The notes under the pieces are model-generated. The model ran no database searches. It saw only the letters and a list, made by a program, of their open reading frames with translations, and was not told the origin of the DNA. Position numbers and translations under genes: made by a program. From contig OU342818.1 in NCBI GenBank assembly GCA_910591455.2, forward strand, positions 19,183,321 through 19,247,320: a stretch of 64,000 bases of DNA, read 5' to 3'. Shown here one piece after another: positions 11,376 through 25,245 of the stretch. Every line of letters starts with the position of its first letter. The first letter of the stretch is position 1. The DNA is from Pholis gunnellus (Eukaryota > Chordata > Actinopteri > Perciformes > Pholidae).

Positions 11376-12385
11376 GGTACAGGTGTGTCCCTGCCTGCCC
11401 TTTGAGAAGAAGCGTTGTGCTGTGCGTGTAGATGCGGTCCGTCGAGCACGAGTCTGTGAAGAGAGCGAGTTTGACCCTCCCTACGAGCCCTCAACTGCTC
11501 AACAGATTCTCGCCCGTCAAGTTGACTGAAGAGACTTTGGAGGCGGGGATGGGATCATCATGCACTTGCATGCATTTGACCACGTGAAATTTTAACTTGC
11601 ACACTCGAAAATATTTATCATATATGCAACCATTTTAGTGGCAGTCTGGACCCCAGCATTGTTGCTTCTTAATAATGCCCCCAGCTGTTGACTTTGACAC
11701 ACACACACGTGTTTTGGCTGTTTCTGATATATTCCTGTTTCATCTTCATGTCAAGATGAAGCAACAGGCTTCAAATGTCACACCCTATTGTTTAGGTTTC
11801 TTCATGAAATAGTTATGAAACCTTTGATAGCCAATCATTAAATTGCTTTTCTATTCCCTCAAAAGGGTACAGGGTACTCCACTATTCTGCTGCTTTTAAT
11901 TGGTCATATATAAAAAATGATTACAGTAAAGTCCACATTTAACTACTGAAGTTGTTTGTTTTATTTCATTTGCCTCTTCAAGAGGAGAGATGCCTCTTCA
12001 AGATCAATCCAGACAAGGGATAAAAAGTGGAGAAGAATGCTTCCAGAAAGCAGGTGGCGGTCAGTCCAAAGGTTCTTTTCCCTGATATTGTTGCATTTTG
12101 TGTGTTCTTGCCCTGCTGTTAGTTTGGCTTTTTTATTTTATGACTACATTTAGATTGTATGGACCGAGTTAGAGGTAAAATGCTGCCCTTTATTTCTTTG
12201 GAGCATGTGGCTAGACCTTACACATTGTACCTTTTTAAAATCTATTCAGCCTTATGGTCGGCTTTTTTAAGTTTTACATGCAAGAATGTTGCAAGAGTTT
12301 TTGGTCAACAGAATTAAATAAATGTTGAGGACATTAAGTAAGTGTGTCCTGGTTGTTTAAAAGCTGCCCATCTAAAGTTGATGTG
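11376..12385. other. Intergenic, no gene recognised
   Basis: 11390-11560 is GC-richer and directly follows the repeat end; it has no recognised coding exon. The rest is AT-rich. Confidence 0.35.
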
Positions 12386-12389
12386 AAGG

Positions 12390-12826
12390 TTAAGGCAAAA
12401 ATGGTAGCAGAGGATGGACCCAAGCACAGAGAAACATGGGGGAACAGAGGGATGATTAACGGTGATTTTAATTATAAAGAAAATGATCAAAAAACAAAAC
12501 GTGCAGAGCAGGGGAACGGGCAACACACAAAACAGAATCAGGTAAATTAGGAAAAAACCATGAGGGATACACCAGGGAACATACTGGCAAACATCGTAGA
12601 ACGGAACGGAACAGACGAACCAACACTGAGACAGGGGACACACAGGGTTTAATACACTGGGAGGTGCAGGTGATTAGACACAGGAGGATTCAATCAGGGG
12701 CGGGGCAGACAATCACACAGACGGGAAAACATACAAAGGCAGGAAGTGAAGTTAACATGGGACACAAAAGGCAGGGAAATTCAACGTAAAACAGGAAACC
12801 AACTAAACAGAACCCAAGACGTGACA
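12390..12826 (-). mobile_element. Probable LTR of a retrotransposon, end-truncated
   Basis: On the minus strand it begins 'tgtcacgtcttgggttctgt', has a Pu/Py-rich body typical of fish gypsy-type LTRs ('ctgattgaatcctcctgtg'), a 'gtattaaaccctgtgtgtc' region, and near its end the phrase 'tgcttgggtccatcc'. The expected matching 'tgaca' terminus is not found, so the 3' end appears lost. No coding region is attached, so it is best read as a decayed solo LTR. Confidence 0.5.
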
Positions 12827-15485
12827 CTTGAAGTGGTCTTGCATTAACAATATATTTTAGTAATTATCTGAAGTCTACGTGAATCACGTGATGATCAAGC
12901 ATTTTGAACCTCCGTTGGCGGCTCTGACCAAGTATTATAGTTGTAAATGTTTATTCCAGCCAACTTTCTATACAACGACCAATAGTTTTGAGGGTATATT
13001 CCACCCAAATATTATTTTCTGTCTCACAACTTAATTAATTTCAACTTCCACCATTGTCAGTACAGTACTACCTTCCAGCTTTTCCCGCAATGTATTTCAG
13101 CTCTTAGCTTAGAAATGTTCAGTCCTCTGTGACGGACGTCTTCCTCTGGGACAGCATCAGGTCCTAATGCAGAGTTAATGCAGTTCACCTTTAACTCCGA
13201 CAGTTTTATGAATCAGTTTTTCAGGAGTGTAGTGCAAATCATTCAACTGGCATCATTCACTGGCATTTTCTGCAGGAAATGCATTTTCTAGTGTCACCTT
13301 ATGTTTTATCGACTTATTGCAAGAGTTAGTACCTCGATCATCTTCAAGATACTCTCAACAGTTTATTACAACCTACAGAAAAGGTTTTTGAAATGGCTGG
13401 TGGATTTAGATGCATATTGACGAGACAATAGATTAAATCGTGATAGAACTAGTTAGAGGCATTTACGATAAATTCATTTCCTGAACATATTTCCAGGATT
13501 TTAGAAGTTTAAGCTGTTATGTGTTGAAAAGGCAGGTATGAGCAGGGCTGGTTAATGCTGAAAGGGCCCACAGCCCGAGATTGGATAACTAATAAAAGCA
13601 TATTTCACATTCTCAGTGCCACTTTCCAGACACAGAGCTCCAAACACTTGATATATCATCAAATCTATGCTGTCATAGAGAGGGGACAGACAGGGCGAGA
13701 TGAGGAGCGACAAACGTATGTTAACTGCTACAGCTAATGTACAGTCGGTACCAGTGGTGTAGCACACCATAGGGGCACATGCATCTGTAGTGGTTATAAT
13801 GGGAATCACAAACTTTATCATGTCTTTAATAAATCTTAACATATTTCAGCCTCTTTTCTCAACATACTGTAGTTACTGTGTGAAGCTTTATGACAGCTGA
13901 GCGGCTCTAATATAGTTCTACAAACAAGAAATAGTCCCTCAAACTATTTATTCATCCAGCTGACTTTAGTTATAATGCTAATGTAATTTCAACATTCTTG
14001 GGGGTCCCATTATTCCCCTCACTACTACCCTCCGGTGGTAAAACTGTAAAAACAAAAAAAACGACACTGGTGCAAAGTTTCCAGACGGATACCGTCAAAT
14101 TACACCAAATAATGTTCTACGAATTACATGTAATAAACTTGCATGTTACAGGTTTAACAGTAAAAATGAGTTAAATTACGGTATATTGTTGTTATGAATC
14201 TTCATTAAACCATTGGAAAACAGACAAACTGTGTTAAAAAAATATTAAAAACAAGTACATTACAGGTCAATCTTTGTAAATTCAGGCCATTTATTTGTTA
14301 AATAACCCAGTCTAATTACAGTTATTTCCCCTCAAAATAATTTTTTTTCATGAACAACAACTATATAATGTATAGAAAATGCAATAATTACATAAAACAA
14401 AAGACAAATATCTGCACATTTGTAGTATTATTCTGCCAATTTAAATAATTACTAAACTATGACAGTGTATAAACATAGAATGTACTCTTAATCAAAAAGG
14501 AATGAATGAATTCACAGTATTAGTTGTTTAATTTTTAGTGGTAAAAAAAATGAGCTCTGAATTTTGATCCAGGAAGCACAGGCATATATTCCATCTCAGG
14601 GCATTTAAACAAAGGCTTTAAACAAACAAAATAAATACTAATTTCATAAAATCCATTTCAGCAGAAAGAAAATGTAATGACACATAACTATACAAATCTT
14701 TGCAAGTTGGTGCTCTAATGCCAGTGCTTTAAGGCTCACTGCTGCATATTTAAGACCTTTATATCTTACAGAGGCTTTACTCAGCAGCTCTTGGTCAGAA
14801 AAAATCAAAATGTTTGCTTTCTCAGGTAACGGACAAGCTCCATCCTGGCTGATAGTGTCCCCAGCTGAAGAAAATCTACCCTCTGAGGGTGTGGAGGATG
14901 CTTGCACACAGAGATACCTTGTTTGCCAAGTATGTCATGTTCTACTGCAGGTCACTGTACTCACTGAGGTTAGGGTAGATTGTAGACCTCAGTAGAGCTG
15001 TATATCATCCTGAACCTTCTCTGTAGCTGACAATGTTCTGTTACTTCAATTTCCATTTTATCTTCAAATAAATAATCTATCGACTATCGACTATCATGGC
15101 CCGCCGTAATTACCAAAGCAAACACCCCCAAGGTGGATACAGCACGACCAATGTCAAATAAACCCTGCAGGAAAGCCAAGATATTCTCCAGGCAGCAGGA
15201 ACACGGTGCAAGGGCCTGACGGTCCGCCAGGCCACCAATGAGTCGAGTAAGCCCAAGAGGTGAAGGGGACACGTGCATTCTAAATCTAGGAGACAACAGC
15301 AGCTCGGTTTCGCCATCTCAACCTCCAGATCTTGATGCTTAACGCAAACACCCCCAGATCTGAACTATGCTTCAGTCAGATCTATAGAGATTTTCCAGTC
15401 GCCCCCTGGATGCACTGCAATAGCCACTTGACTTCCAAAATGCGCAACGGTCGCTGCGTGATGTAACTATTCAGGACGTGCAGAT
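12827..15485. other. Intergenic, AT-rich
   Basis: About 2.7 kb of mostly AT-rich sequence, particularly 14080-14660, with no supportable gene. Frames are short and without motifs. Confidence 0.4.
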
Positions 15486-15490
15486 CCAGG

Positions 15491-15985
15491 ATGGTCAGTT
15501 ATCTTTCTGAGAGATTGCAGAGAGTCTTTTATAATGGTAGCTTATCAGACTGCAGATACATTAGCTGTGGGGTTCCACAAGGAAGTTGCTTAGGCCTCTT
15601 ACTCTTCTCTATTTTCACAAATGATCTGCCTTTGGCAATTGAGAATGCCAACATGGTAATGTATGCAGATGACAGCTGTTACCGTGCATTTATAGCTTGG
15701 AACTCACTACCTCCTCATCACTGACCATTTGACGAACTCCATTGCCTTTGTAGACTCCTGATCCTTCTTTGAAGAAGTTATGGATGCATAATGTGTTATG
15801 GATGCATAATGTATGTGGTCGGTTCTGATGATATACATCCTATCTCTGACTGTACTTTTTATATCATGTTTTGTGTGTATTATTTTGTTGTCCTTTCTGT
15901 GGATCACAGGAAGATTAGCGGCCGCTGAGGCATCAGCTAATGGGGATCCAGTTAATAAACTTAACTTTAAACTTAACAGTGTTAT
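15491..15985 (+). mobile_element. LINE deletion derivative with YADD motif
   Basis: The plus frame from 15491 reads as the palm of an L2/Rex-type reverse transcriptase: 'CGVPQGSCLGLLLFSI' then, about 20 residues on, 'MVMYADDS' (YxDD catalytic box, about 15655-15680). Immediately after YADDS the frame jumps to the protein's extreme C-terminus ('AFIAWNSLPPH'), so hundreds of codons are deleted. The tail at 15900-15980, with 'gctaatggggatccagttaa' and short taaactta repeats, is a typical LINE 3' end. Not capable of retrotransposition. Confidence 0.75.
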
Positions 15986-15989
15986 GGTC

Positions 15990-18160
15990 AACATCTTTCG
16001 TTGGAGCCCCAGGGTTAGTTGGTATATCTAGTTCTCCCACATCATCCTCATTTTGGCCATCAGAGTCAAAATGGCAGTGGCCAGTCTCACTGGGCTTGGC
16101 TCGCCATTACGGAATCCTTCAGATTATACCTAGTAGTTCAAAAAGCCAACCTACACAAATAGTGCACAGTAATAGGTTATTCCGTTCTTTCTGTTTACTA
16201 AAGAATATAGTCAAGATATACTTAATTTACAATTACAATAATTACTATTAACAATGACATAAATGAGCCTACATCACAACAACAATTGTCAATTATTTAT
16301 CTTTTCCTTTCTTTTACCACTTTTTAAACCTGTAACATATTCCTTTTTTTACCATAAACATAAATATGGTTTGCAGCATGTTTACAGGAAGGGACCTCCA
16401 GTGGAAACACAGCATGCAGCGTTCTCTACCACTTCAGACGTACAGAGAGCATAATGTACTCCCTTGGGAACAACATGCTTCCCCTCTAAATGACATATGG
16501 AGTTGTAGTATCCCTATATTTCATACTGTTACACCATCCATCCAGAGTTGATAATATGTACATCTAATATGTTTAATAATGGATGGATGTATTTTATTAC
16601 CCTTTGTCTTGGAATGAGTAGATTTAATTAGATTACAATTTATTCATGTGTAGATTTAATGTCTTCTGTTGATTAGTTTGACTCTGTACCATTTGTAATG
16701 TGTTGTTTTGTATTTTGGTGTATGGATGTTATCCCAACTGTTGTATCTTGTTAAATAAAGGGTATACATATGTAATACATTTAAGTTATATGTATATATT
16801 ATTTGTATTTTTGTACTTAGTTCACTGTTAAACTATATTTTTGATGAATTGATTTCTCAAACTGAGCTCTTTTTTTCAAGGAATTTCCTCTCAAAATCAA
16901 TAACTGCTTGTAACTAAACTCTGACTAACTATATAATATAGTAATATATAATAATAGATGTACATAACATATCAACATATGACTTGTTGACTTGTATGTG
17001 ATCAGTAACTTCTATGTGAAAGTGCACAAAAACCAGCAGCAGGGAGTTCCTGCTGCACAGTTCTTGACTGTTGCACAAAAGGAACTGCCCTCCCCTCTGG
17101 CACCGACTCACATTTTTGGAGCCTTATGTATACTGACATGATCTAGAAATTATTTTAGAACTCGTTGCAGTCAATTTGATCATGAACTTGTTTCACAGCA
17201 ATAAATGCATATTTTATGGACTAAATAATTGTGTCAGACGTGACATACGTTTGCAGTGGAGCTGTGCACGATGGACAGAGCTGCAAGAGGATGAGAACCT
17301 GATGCAGAGCGTTAAATTGGGGATACATGTATGAGCTTTATAAATATAGCTTGAGGAACCAGAACACTGGGCACTTAACCATTTCCTGCAGTGAGGTTTT
17401 TCTTGATCTTTAATGAAACACACTTTAGAATGTGGCCCACTGCAGACAACACTAATGGTTCCATGGGGATAGCTAAATGGCAAAAGTTAGAAGGTAACAA
17501 AACAAGCATATCATGATATACTTTGTTATACTCATTCCATCTGGTTTCTCCTCTCTTCATCCTGCACACATTCCCATGTCCCGAGTCTGCTTAAATAGGC
17601 CATTACATTCAATTCCAGTGTTTAACCTAACTCCCTTTACATTAAATTTGATTTATTCTCATAATTACATTGCAGAGCTGATGTCTGGGTCTTTACCAGT
17701 CTGGAATCAACTTAATTACAAAGCAATTTCGGGAACCTAGCAATTTTGAGAGTTTATTAACTCTGAACTTTACATTACGGGGCAAAACAGTTTAGCTTTT
17801 ATTTATTTTTTCCTTTATCAATAGGTCCTACAAATTAAATACCTTGAAAATGACAACTTTGTTTTCTAACAGCAGGATGCCATGGCTTTACAAATCACCC
17901 ATTCTTGATCTGCAACTGTCCCAAATACTGTGGTACGGTGACGCAGTAGAGCAGACAGCTATTGACCTGAGACGGCACCCACCTGTGACTCAAAGCGGCA
18001 GCACCCCTAACTATGCATAAATGTAGGCCTTAATAGAAGCTGTGCTCTGAGGTGGTAGAAGAAGAGAAAGAGGTGAGAGTAAATAGTCAGTCTCGCGTAC
18101 AGGATTGTACAGCGTGCTGTAAATGAGCCGTGAGCAGGCGGCTACCCAGCTTGTTCAGAT
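15990..18160. other. Intergenic, no gene recognised
   Basis: Mostly AT-rich. No RNA gene or coding exon could be supported. Confidence 0.4.
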
Positions 18161-19095
18161 GATTACCATTGTTGTTAAAAGAGGAAGAGCAAAACAGATT
18201 CAAATTGTCAATGGAGCCCACATTGTGGGCCCTGCAAGCGGACTGGAGCCAGGTGTGGAGGCTGAGGCTGTGGAACCTCTGTGATCCACGGTTGTGTGTG
18301 GGAGTTGGACCACTGATAAATGTTTTGATAAATGACAGCTGTTTGAAAAGTGTAAAAGATTTTTTAAATCAATCTTGGTCAACTGAGACTGGTGGAGGGC
18401 TGTATCTTTAGTTTTCACATGCTGCGAGCATGGACCAGGGCTCGTGATGGGATGGAGTGGAACTGACCAGGGCTTTAGGCTTAGCTCGGAGCCGTAGCCA
18501 GGAAGCCTTAGGGATTGTACCCGGAAGAGAGGTGGCGGCAGCAGGACAGGAAGCGGTGGCATCATGCACACGGTCACTGGTTGTGTTGGTTTGTGCTGGA
18601 CCGAAGATGATGGTGTCCATGAGCTTCCCGGCATTCTAGATCTTGTAGAGTGTGGATATTATTCCTTCCAGCTCTGTGATTTTATCGGCCAGGCGGGCGC
18701 AGATGAAGCAGTCAGATGGAGACTTGAGTGGAGCCATAGTAGATGTGGGGGACGCAGGGGCTCCAACCCGGAGTCCACAGCGTTGTTCAGGTTCAAGCAA
18801 AGATGACCGTTTTCAGTTTACTGATTGTAGATACCCCGTATCTGTGGTCCCCGTAGCGTTAGTTAGCTCCAAAGCTAAAAGTTCTGGGGAACGTTAAACT
18901 TAAAAGGTCTTGCACGTGTTGGCTGACACCGTACGCCTAGTTTAAAAGATATGGATTGAAACAGACAGGATCGAAAAAGTTTTGCGTAAAATATGGCTAA
19001 AACTGGATAAAAATGTGAATTTGTGAAAAAAGGGGAGCGGAGAAGAAGACACCACACAATGCTAACGCATGCGCACAACCACATTAACTCTTCTA
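18161..19095. other. GC-richer unresolved block
   Basis: More complex and GC-richer than its surroundings, with overlapping open frames on both strands up to 144 codons, none with a recognised domain. It may be the 5' region of a retroelement, but I cannot assign it. Confidence 0.3.
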
Positions 19096-19624
19096 TAGAA
19101 CTCCTACTGCAGCCCGGGCCAGTGGATATGAAAGTGTCTCACCACCTGAACTCCTTTGTGAAATAAAAGTACAATCAAATTCAGATGACGACTTGTGAGA
19201 GGCAGCCACAACAATCAGTCCGGCATGCTCGCAGAGATACATTTTGTGAGTTTTATTAAACATACAGGATTTCCTGTCCCTTCTGGCAAAATCAAAATGG
19301 CTTTAACTCTATTTCACATGGGCACATGATATCCCTGCACTTGTGCTGTTTTCATTAGGTCACAATAGTTGTGTACCACTTACCACGGGATCTAAGGTCA
19401 GCTGGTCAGTCCATCCAACACTTTACTCGACAGAAAGATATTCTGATAACAACCTGCATGATGTTCATTACAATTTGCTTTTAGAGTTGGACAGGTAGCA
19501 ATGAAATTTAGTGAGTACATTCATGATCCCCAGAGAATTACCTTTTTTTTGACACCAAACGTTTTTCGAATCATTAAAATTATGGTTTTAGTTTTGTAGA
19601 TAACTTATCATGAGCCACATTCTT

Positions 19625-19695
19625 GGTAAAGAAGCTGTGGTTCAGTGGGTAGAGAGGATCGTCCTGTAATCACAAGGTTGGTGGTCGGTATGTAA
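19625..19695 (+). repeat. tRNA-like SINE fragment
   Basis: It contains 'gctgtggttcagtgggtaga' (A-box-like) followed by 'tcacaaggttggtggtcgg' (degenerate B-box). The text resembles the tRNA-derived part of common fish elements and of the interior of the inverted-arm element at 2.8 kb. It is too degenerate to be a functional tRNA. Confidence 0.45.
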
Positions 19696-19699
19696 TGTA

Positions 19700-22330
19700 T
19701 ATACATTATAATTGTACAATTAAAATGAAGTTGTTTTACTTAAGAGGGTTTGAAGGAGCTAAAAGGTCAGAGGAGATACAAGATATTAGGAAGCGTTGTG
19801 TAAAGACCAAAAGACCATACAAAATCCCATTGTGTGTGTTGACTGACTGACATTACCATCCCCACTGATCCCTGGGCAACATTTACATGCCAAGACCTTA
19901 GCAACCAATGTGCCCCACGTAATGTTGGTGGAGGCTGTATCATTAGCAGTACCACCTATTCAATCAATGTTGATAGACCCCAGCAGTGGCAGCTATTATC
20001 ATCATCCCTGTGGCATTATGTCTATGTAACCCTGCTGTCGGGTGAAGAGGCCATCAACCACGTGGAAGTGATTTTCATCAAGTCTTGCTTTCACCTTCCT
20101 GACCAGCTCTGATCCTGCTCTATAATGGTTGGAAAGGGCTTTTTCTCCCTCTATGGAGGAAGTCTGGGGGGGTTCAGTTCACTGTACGTCCATCCTGCCA
20201 CCCTCTGACTCACCCTGCCAGTCGGAAACCATAAACGTGTCAGTGGTCCAGAGCGAGGTCTACTGAGGGAAGCATCACCATAACCCCTTCATGCCCTCTG
20301 CCAGCCCTTCCTAAATCATTCAGTTAGGACAGTAGCAGTGAATGACATTTCCCCTAGGTCCAGAGGACATAGAGGTAACATCAAGGCCGTACGAAGCACT
20401 AACTATCATATTCAGTCTTACCTACTGTAGTTTCAGCCACACAGGGTTTGATCGTGCAGTGTGTGCAGAGAATCTGTGCAATATATTGTGTAATTTCTGA
20501 TAACTAACTACAAAGCAAGGAACATGTCTTCCGCAATCTCCGAACCCATCGGCTATCGATCTGATGATGGATAAGCCTCTTGGGGAAAAGGCTATATTTC
20601 TGGAGTTCTGGTGTCGCCAGCAGATATCAACGTCAAGACTCTCTTTTCTGTGTCCTGTTCATTGTTTACAGTCCGATAAGCAACTTGAGATAAAAGACTG
20701 GAGTTGGAGTTAAAAGACGTGTATAACCGGATTGTTCCACAAGTAGCCAGTTTACAAGCTCATTTTAAACCCATCCAAAGCTAAATTCGAGATTCCGAGA
20801 TTGCATTTCAGCCAACGCGTTCCACCCCTTTTGATCCTCACAAGGACTGTTTACCTGCATTCAACCAAAGCCTGCTAGAATGTTATTGGTCAATACCACT
20901 TGCACTACAGACAGAAAGCAGAACGCTTCTCATGCCAAAATCTTTGACAAATCTTTGGATTATAGATGTGAATGCAGAATCTGTTTACAGAGATTATCTC
21001 ATCCGCAGTGGGCCTTTACAGGCTGCGGTTCATTGACTGCAGTCCACTTTTGCTGCTGGATGCTATATACTAACATTACAACCAAAATCTTCTTCACTTT
21101 TCTGGAGTCAACAAGTGATCAGCGGTTCTCGAGACCTCTGCAAGCAGCATTTCCAAGGGCCAAGCAATCGCCCCATTCCAAACCAATAGTTTCCATGTAG
21201 GGTCCAGAAATTCCATCTCTTTCTTAGGCAGTTTTAATGTACATGATGGGGGACAAAATCCTTCAGACAGACTTTATCAAATGTGAATCTTATCTTATCC
21301 TTTCTTGTTATAATCCATGGTAACATTGTTTACATTGCTCAAAGCATGATGGGGACTAAATGGGCAAAAATTGTAAGTGCCATAATAATGAAAATGAGCT
21401 TTTTGTTTGTTTTAAATTTGACCGTAATCAAAATGTCCCATCAACATGGCTTTTGTACCCCCTGGAACACTGGTACAAACTGATTAAGTGTTCCAGGGAA
21501 CATCTGACATAGAGAGTTCTGGTGTGCCACATTCACACACCAAGTGCTCAATATGAGTAGCCTAACTTATATAATAAAGCAGATAAGAATGCCATAAGCC
21601 TGTAAATAAAAAGATTGGAAACTGACACAGAACAGACTGTGGTTCAGGGTAAAAACACACTAACAACCCCTTCCATGATCACACGTCGGGTCACGACCTC
21701 TGGTGCCCATCGGCAACCCTGGAGCCTGCAGGCCTACACAGAGCAACATGTTTGTCCTACCAGTGTCCGGTAGCATTGCTATTTGATCCCTACTGTCTCT
21801 GTACTGTAGTTAAGTTCTGTAATGTTGCCAGCAGACTGAGGACAGGAGGCCATGGAGGAGAAGTACAGTCCTTTCTGCTTAAATCACAACAAGCCTTATG
21901 TCACGTACACCATCCACTGCCATCTTCAGCTGGCCAGCTGTGTGTGCGTGTGTGTGTGTGTGTGTCCCTGGCTTCTCAGGGAGTTGGTGACAGACTGATG
22001 AGTTCCTGGCTATTACAAAAATGGTGAGCAACAGGCCAACCATCCGCTCAGCTCTCCTCCTTCCCCTGGACCAGCAGCCTTCTTCCTGCATGCATGCATA
22101 CACACACGCATGCACACACACACACTCACACCCACAAACACACACACCTTTGTTTATATTTTGACTTTCATTTAAGAATATAAGTGCACTATCACAAGTG
22201 AAACAAGATCAGCCATAGCTGTAAACTTCGACAACCTATTCTTTAAGTGTGTAAGTCCACTTAACCAAGCTTCAATTGTGTTATTACTAAAGAAAAATAA
22301 GTTATTGCTGTCAGTAGAACTACAGCTTAT
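19700..22330. other. Intergenic with short GT/CA tracts
   Basis: No gene recognised. Contains (GT)n at about 21940-21966 and an irregular (CA)n with 'gcatgcatgcata' at 22085-22148. The two lie in opposite sense about 130 bp apart and could pair. Confidence 0.4.
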
Positions 22331-22334
22331 GTGT

Positions 22335-23862
22335 TTGGAACCTGTCCATCCCACTATCATCTCAGCAGATCAGACGGGGTTCATCCAAAACAAAGCATGC
22401 CTTTTTCAATGTACGATGTTTCCTCAATGTGTTATACAGTGTATCCTCCTCAAATGCAGCCGAAGCCGTGATTTTGAATGATGCAGAAAAGGTCTTTGAG
22501 TTCAGGTTTAGCAAGAATTTGGTTGCCTGGGTAAAACTGCTTCATGCATCCCCCACAGCCCTATCTTTAACTCTCTCCCAAAATGTTTTCTATTACCAAT
22601 TCCAGGGTTTACCCAGAACCCCTCCTCTTTTTTCATAAAACTGATAGTTAAGTGTGTGAACAGAAAGTCTTTACATTTGGCAAAGGCCACAGACCCTTGG
22701 AGGACTGGCTTTGCCGAAATCTAAATTGGTCTTGTGTGGATGACTGTGTAGGCTTCTTCGGCTAGACCTGCCTCTATAATAGCTCTTATTTACATCCCTA
22801 TACATTTTTCTGTTTCTTCCTACTTCAAAAATGTTAAATCAACACTCAAAATATGGTATCAGTTCAGATGCCATTTGCAAACGGGCTCCTTCCTGACACC
22901 AATACCTTCTTCTCGTGGTCTTGCCTCCGTATTAGTACCGTAAAAGGATCTATACACAAACAACACTTTTGCATCTTTTCAACAGCTCTCAACCTTTCAT
23001 CAGATACCTCAAATCTGTGGCTTTGTCTGTGATAACTTTCCTACATTTCCCAACCTTCCAGAGGCTGAAACCCATTGAATGACATTATAATCCAGATGAG
23101 ATGTGGAGCAAAATCTTACGCCTTGCTCATGCTTCATCTCTCAGTGCGAGGCACAAGCTGATCCAGTGTAAAGTCCTTCCAAAGTCAGGAGGGCTAGAAT
23201 CTATGGTGATGTTGAGCCTCCTTGTGACACGTCATTCGGGCCCTGCCACGTACAGTCATCTGTTTTGGTCGACTTCTCGGATTAATCATGTAATGGTGCT
23301 TGGAAATGCTTTTGTTCTGATTGATGTGTTTATTAAAGTATTCTCTTGTTCTCTTTCCTATAAGTGGGGGAAACGTACATAAATGTGTACTCATATATTG
23401 TCATTGTGGATGACCAGATGGATGTGTGTTCTGTTGTTGTTGGTTAATAAAACCTTGCTCAGGGCATACAGTAACATTTACACCTTTCCTTTTAGAAGAA
23501 ATATATTGTTCTTGTTTGTGTTTTTACACTGTAAATTGCATTCTTATTTGTATTTAATTACTTATTCATTTGTTTGTTAATTTGTTTTTTACTTAATACA
23601 TTTTTAACTTGATTTCTAAATAATACTATAGCTATCTTCTTATTTTATCTAATTTTTTCATCTCATTATCTTTATTTGATATTATCAGTAATTTTACTTC
23701 ATATTTATTATCACTATTAGTATCTCTCTATGTCTCCATGGAGGTATTTACATATGTGCATTCACCTGGAGGAATTGGACAACTTAAATACTAAACTGCT
23801 GATCCGTGTGTGCCCTGGAAACTTCAATAAACAAAACTGTGAAAAATAAAATATAAATCCGT
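22335..23862 (+). mobile_element. Decayed L1-type LINE, 3' half
   Basis: Translated with frameshifts it follows an L1/Tx1-type reverse transcriptase: 'ISADQTGFIQNKACLF' near 22360 (matching the 'ISxDQTGFIKGR' box), 'LNDAEKVFEF' near 22460 (decayed LDAEKAFD active-site box), 'WVKLLHASPTA' near 22530, a 'GGLALP'-like section near 22700, and 'HASSLSARHKLIQCKVL' near 23130. The last of these resembles the C-terminal domain of L1 proteins. It ends in an A-rich tail at 23840-23855 after 'cttcaataaacaaaa'. Many stops and deletions, so the element is dead. Confidence 0.65.
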
Positions 23863-24149
23863 AAGTCCACCTTTCTCATCAGCTTTAATAACAAACGTTA
23901 TAGAATCCAAAAAACCAAGAGCTGCACATCAACGATACGCTATAGATTCCCAAACTGTTATTGTTATTATCTTTATCAGTTTGGTCACTGAGGAATATCA
24001 GCTTTGCACAGGAAGTAGTCCTGCAGAATGCTGATGATATTTCTGAACAAGTGCTCCATGCACTAAAAGCTGCTGCGAACATTAGAGAACCCAGAATAAA
24101 TGAGTACAGAATGAGTGTAGATGCTTCCACAGAGATTATGAGGACTCAC

Positions 24150-24410
24150 TGAATGGTTTGGTGAGTATCAACAGGAGGTGAATCATATACTATGGCCTTC
24201 AGTCACCAGATCTCAGCCCAACAGAACACCTATGGGAGATCTTGGAGCGCTCTCCACCACCATCATCAAAATACCAAATGAGGGAATATCTTTTGGAAGA
24301 ATGTTGTTTGTCGCTCCAGTAGAGTTCCACACATCTGCAACAAGGAACACCGAAAAAGTCCGTACTTTGCCCTATGAAACCAACATTTCAAAAAAACAAC
24401 CCCAACCATA
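24150..24410 (+). mobile_element. Tc1/mariner-like transposase relic
   Basis: At about 24190-24240 two frames together give a 'WP...SPDLSPTEHLWE' signature, close to the 'WPxxSPDLNPIEHLW' box that contains the last catalytic Asp region of Tc1-type transposases. A frameshift lies between the W-P and S-P-D parts. The text that follows ('ccaccaccatcatcaaa') is found in many fish genomes. Inverted ends were not found. Confidence 0.5.
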
Positions 24411-24959
24411 GGAGTAAACTCCTCTGCGACAGTAGGTCAATGCCGGTCAATGACTATGCGTCTAAAGCTAAACAAATTGACTCCTGAACCTGAATAGTTA
24501 AATGCGTTCAGACATGAACAGCTTTTAGAACATCAGCAAGATGTGCTTGATTTTCTGACTCCTCTGCAGGAAAGTCCAAGATTCTTAACTGGTGGAATGT
24601 ATGAAAATAGTTTGTCCAAAACCACTTCCTCATTCACTCCTTCACTATTCCCTCCATAAAAGGCACTCAGCATACCTAGCAGTACATTGATAAAGGTATA
24701 GTGTCACAAACTTTCATTTTAACATCTATCAAATATACATCAAATAGACATAAAATGGTAGAAAGTAAGTGTGTGCATGGTAGCAAAAATGGCTGTAATT
24801 TCAGACCCATCTATTATAAGTATATCAATGAAGAAAATAAGTCTTTCTTAAACTTCAGACTTCCAGTGTCCGGTTTCACATGTAGCTTGTGTTCCATGAG
24901 TTAAATGTAGTGGCATGGTACTATGGCAGTGATGGTGTGTCAGACTCAAATATTCAATC

Positions 24960-25245
24960 AGTTCAATATTCAATATTTGCTGTGATATTCTGATAACTTT
25001 GACCTTTCATCCGGTCATCTGGACTTTTCAATACTTTGGTTTATGACCAAAACTAAGTGCATTTCCATCAGCCTCAGCTGTAACTAGCGCTAATTCAAAA
25101 CAATTTGCAACCAACACAGTGAACATGGTAAACATTACACCTGCTAAACATCAATAAGCTAGCATTATCATTATAAGCATGTTAGCATACTAATGTGAGC
25201 ATTTAGCTCAAATACAGCCTCACAGGGCCTGAAGCATGATAAATG
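24960..25245 (+). repeat. Common teleost interspersed repeat
   Basis: It contains 'actttggtttatgaccaaaa', 'catcagcctcagctgtaact', 'gaacatggtaaacattacac' and 'aagcatgttagcatacta', all signature phrases of a very abundant non-coding fish repeat. The 5' part of the same family is at 37960-38150 ('tggtccagattgaaatagct'). Confidence 0.65.

Noticed and set aside
18200..18634. 144-codon minus-strand ORF
   Set aside because: Competing open frames on the other strand, no motif, no splice signals; probably chance in a GC-richer block.
19625..19695. Possible tRNA gene
   Set aside because: Only A-box and a degraded B-box text; no cloverleaf, no discriminator and no terminator run. A SINE or element fragment fits better.
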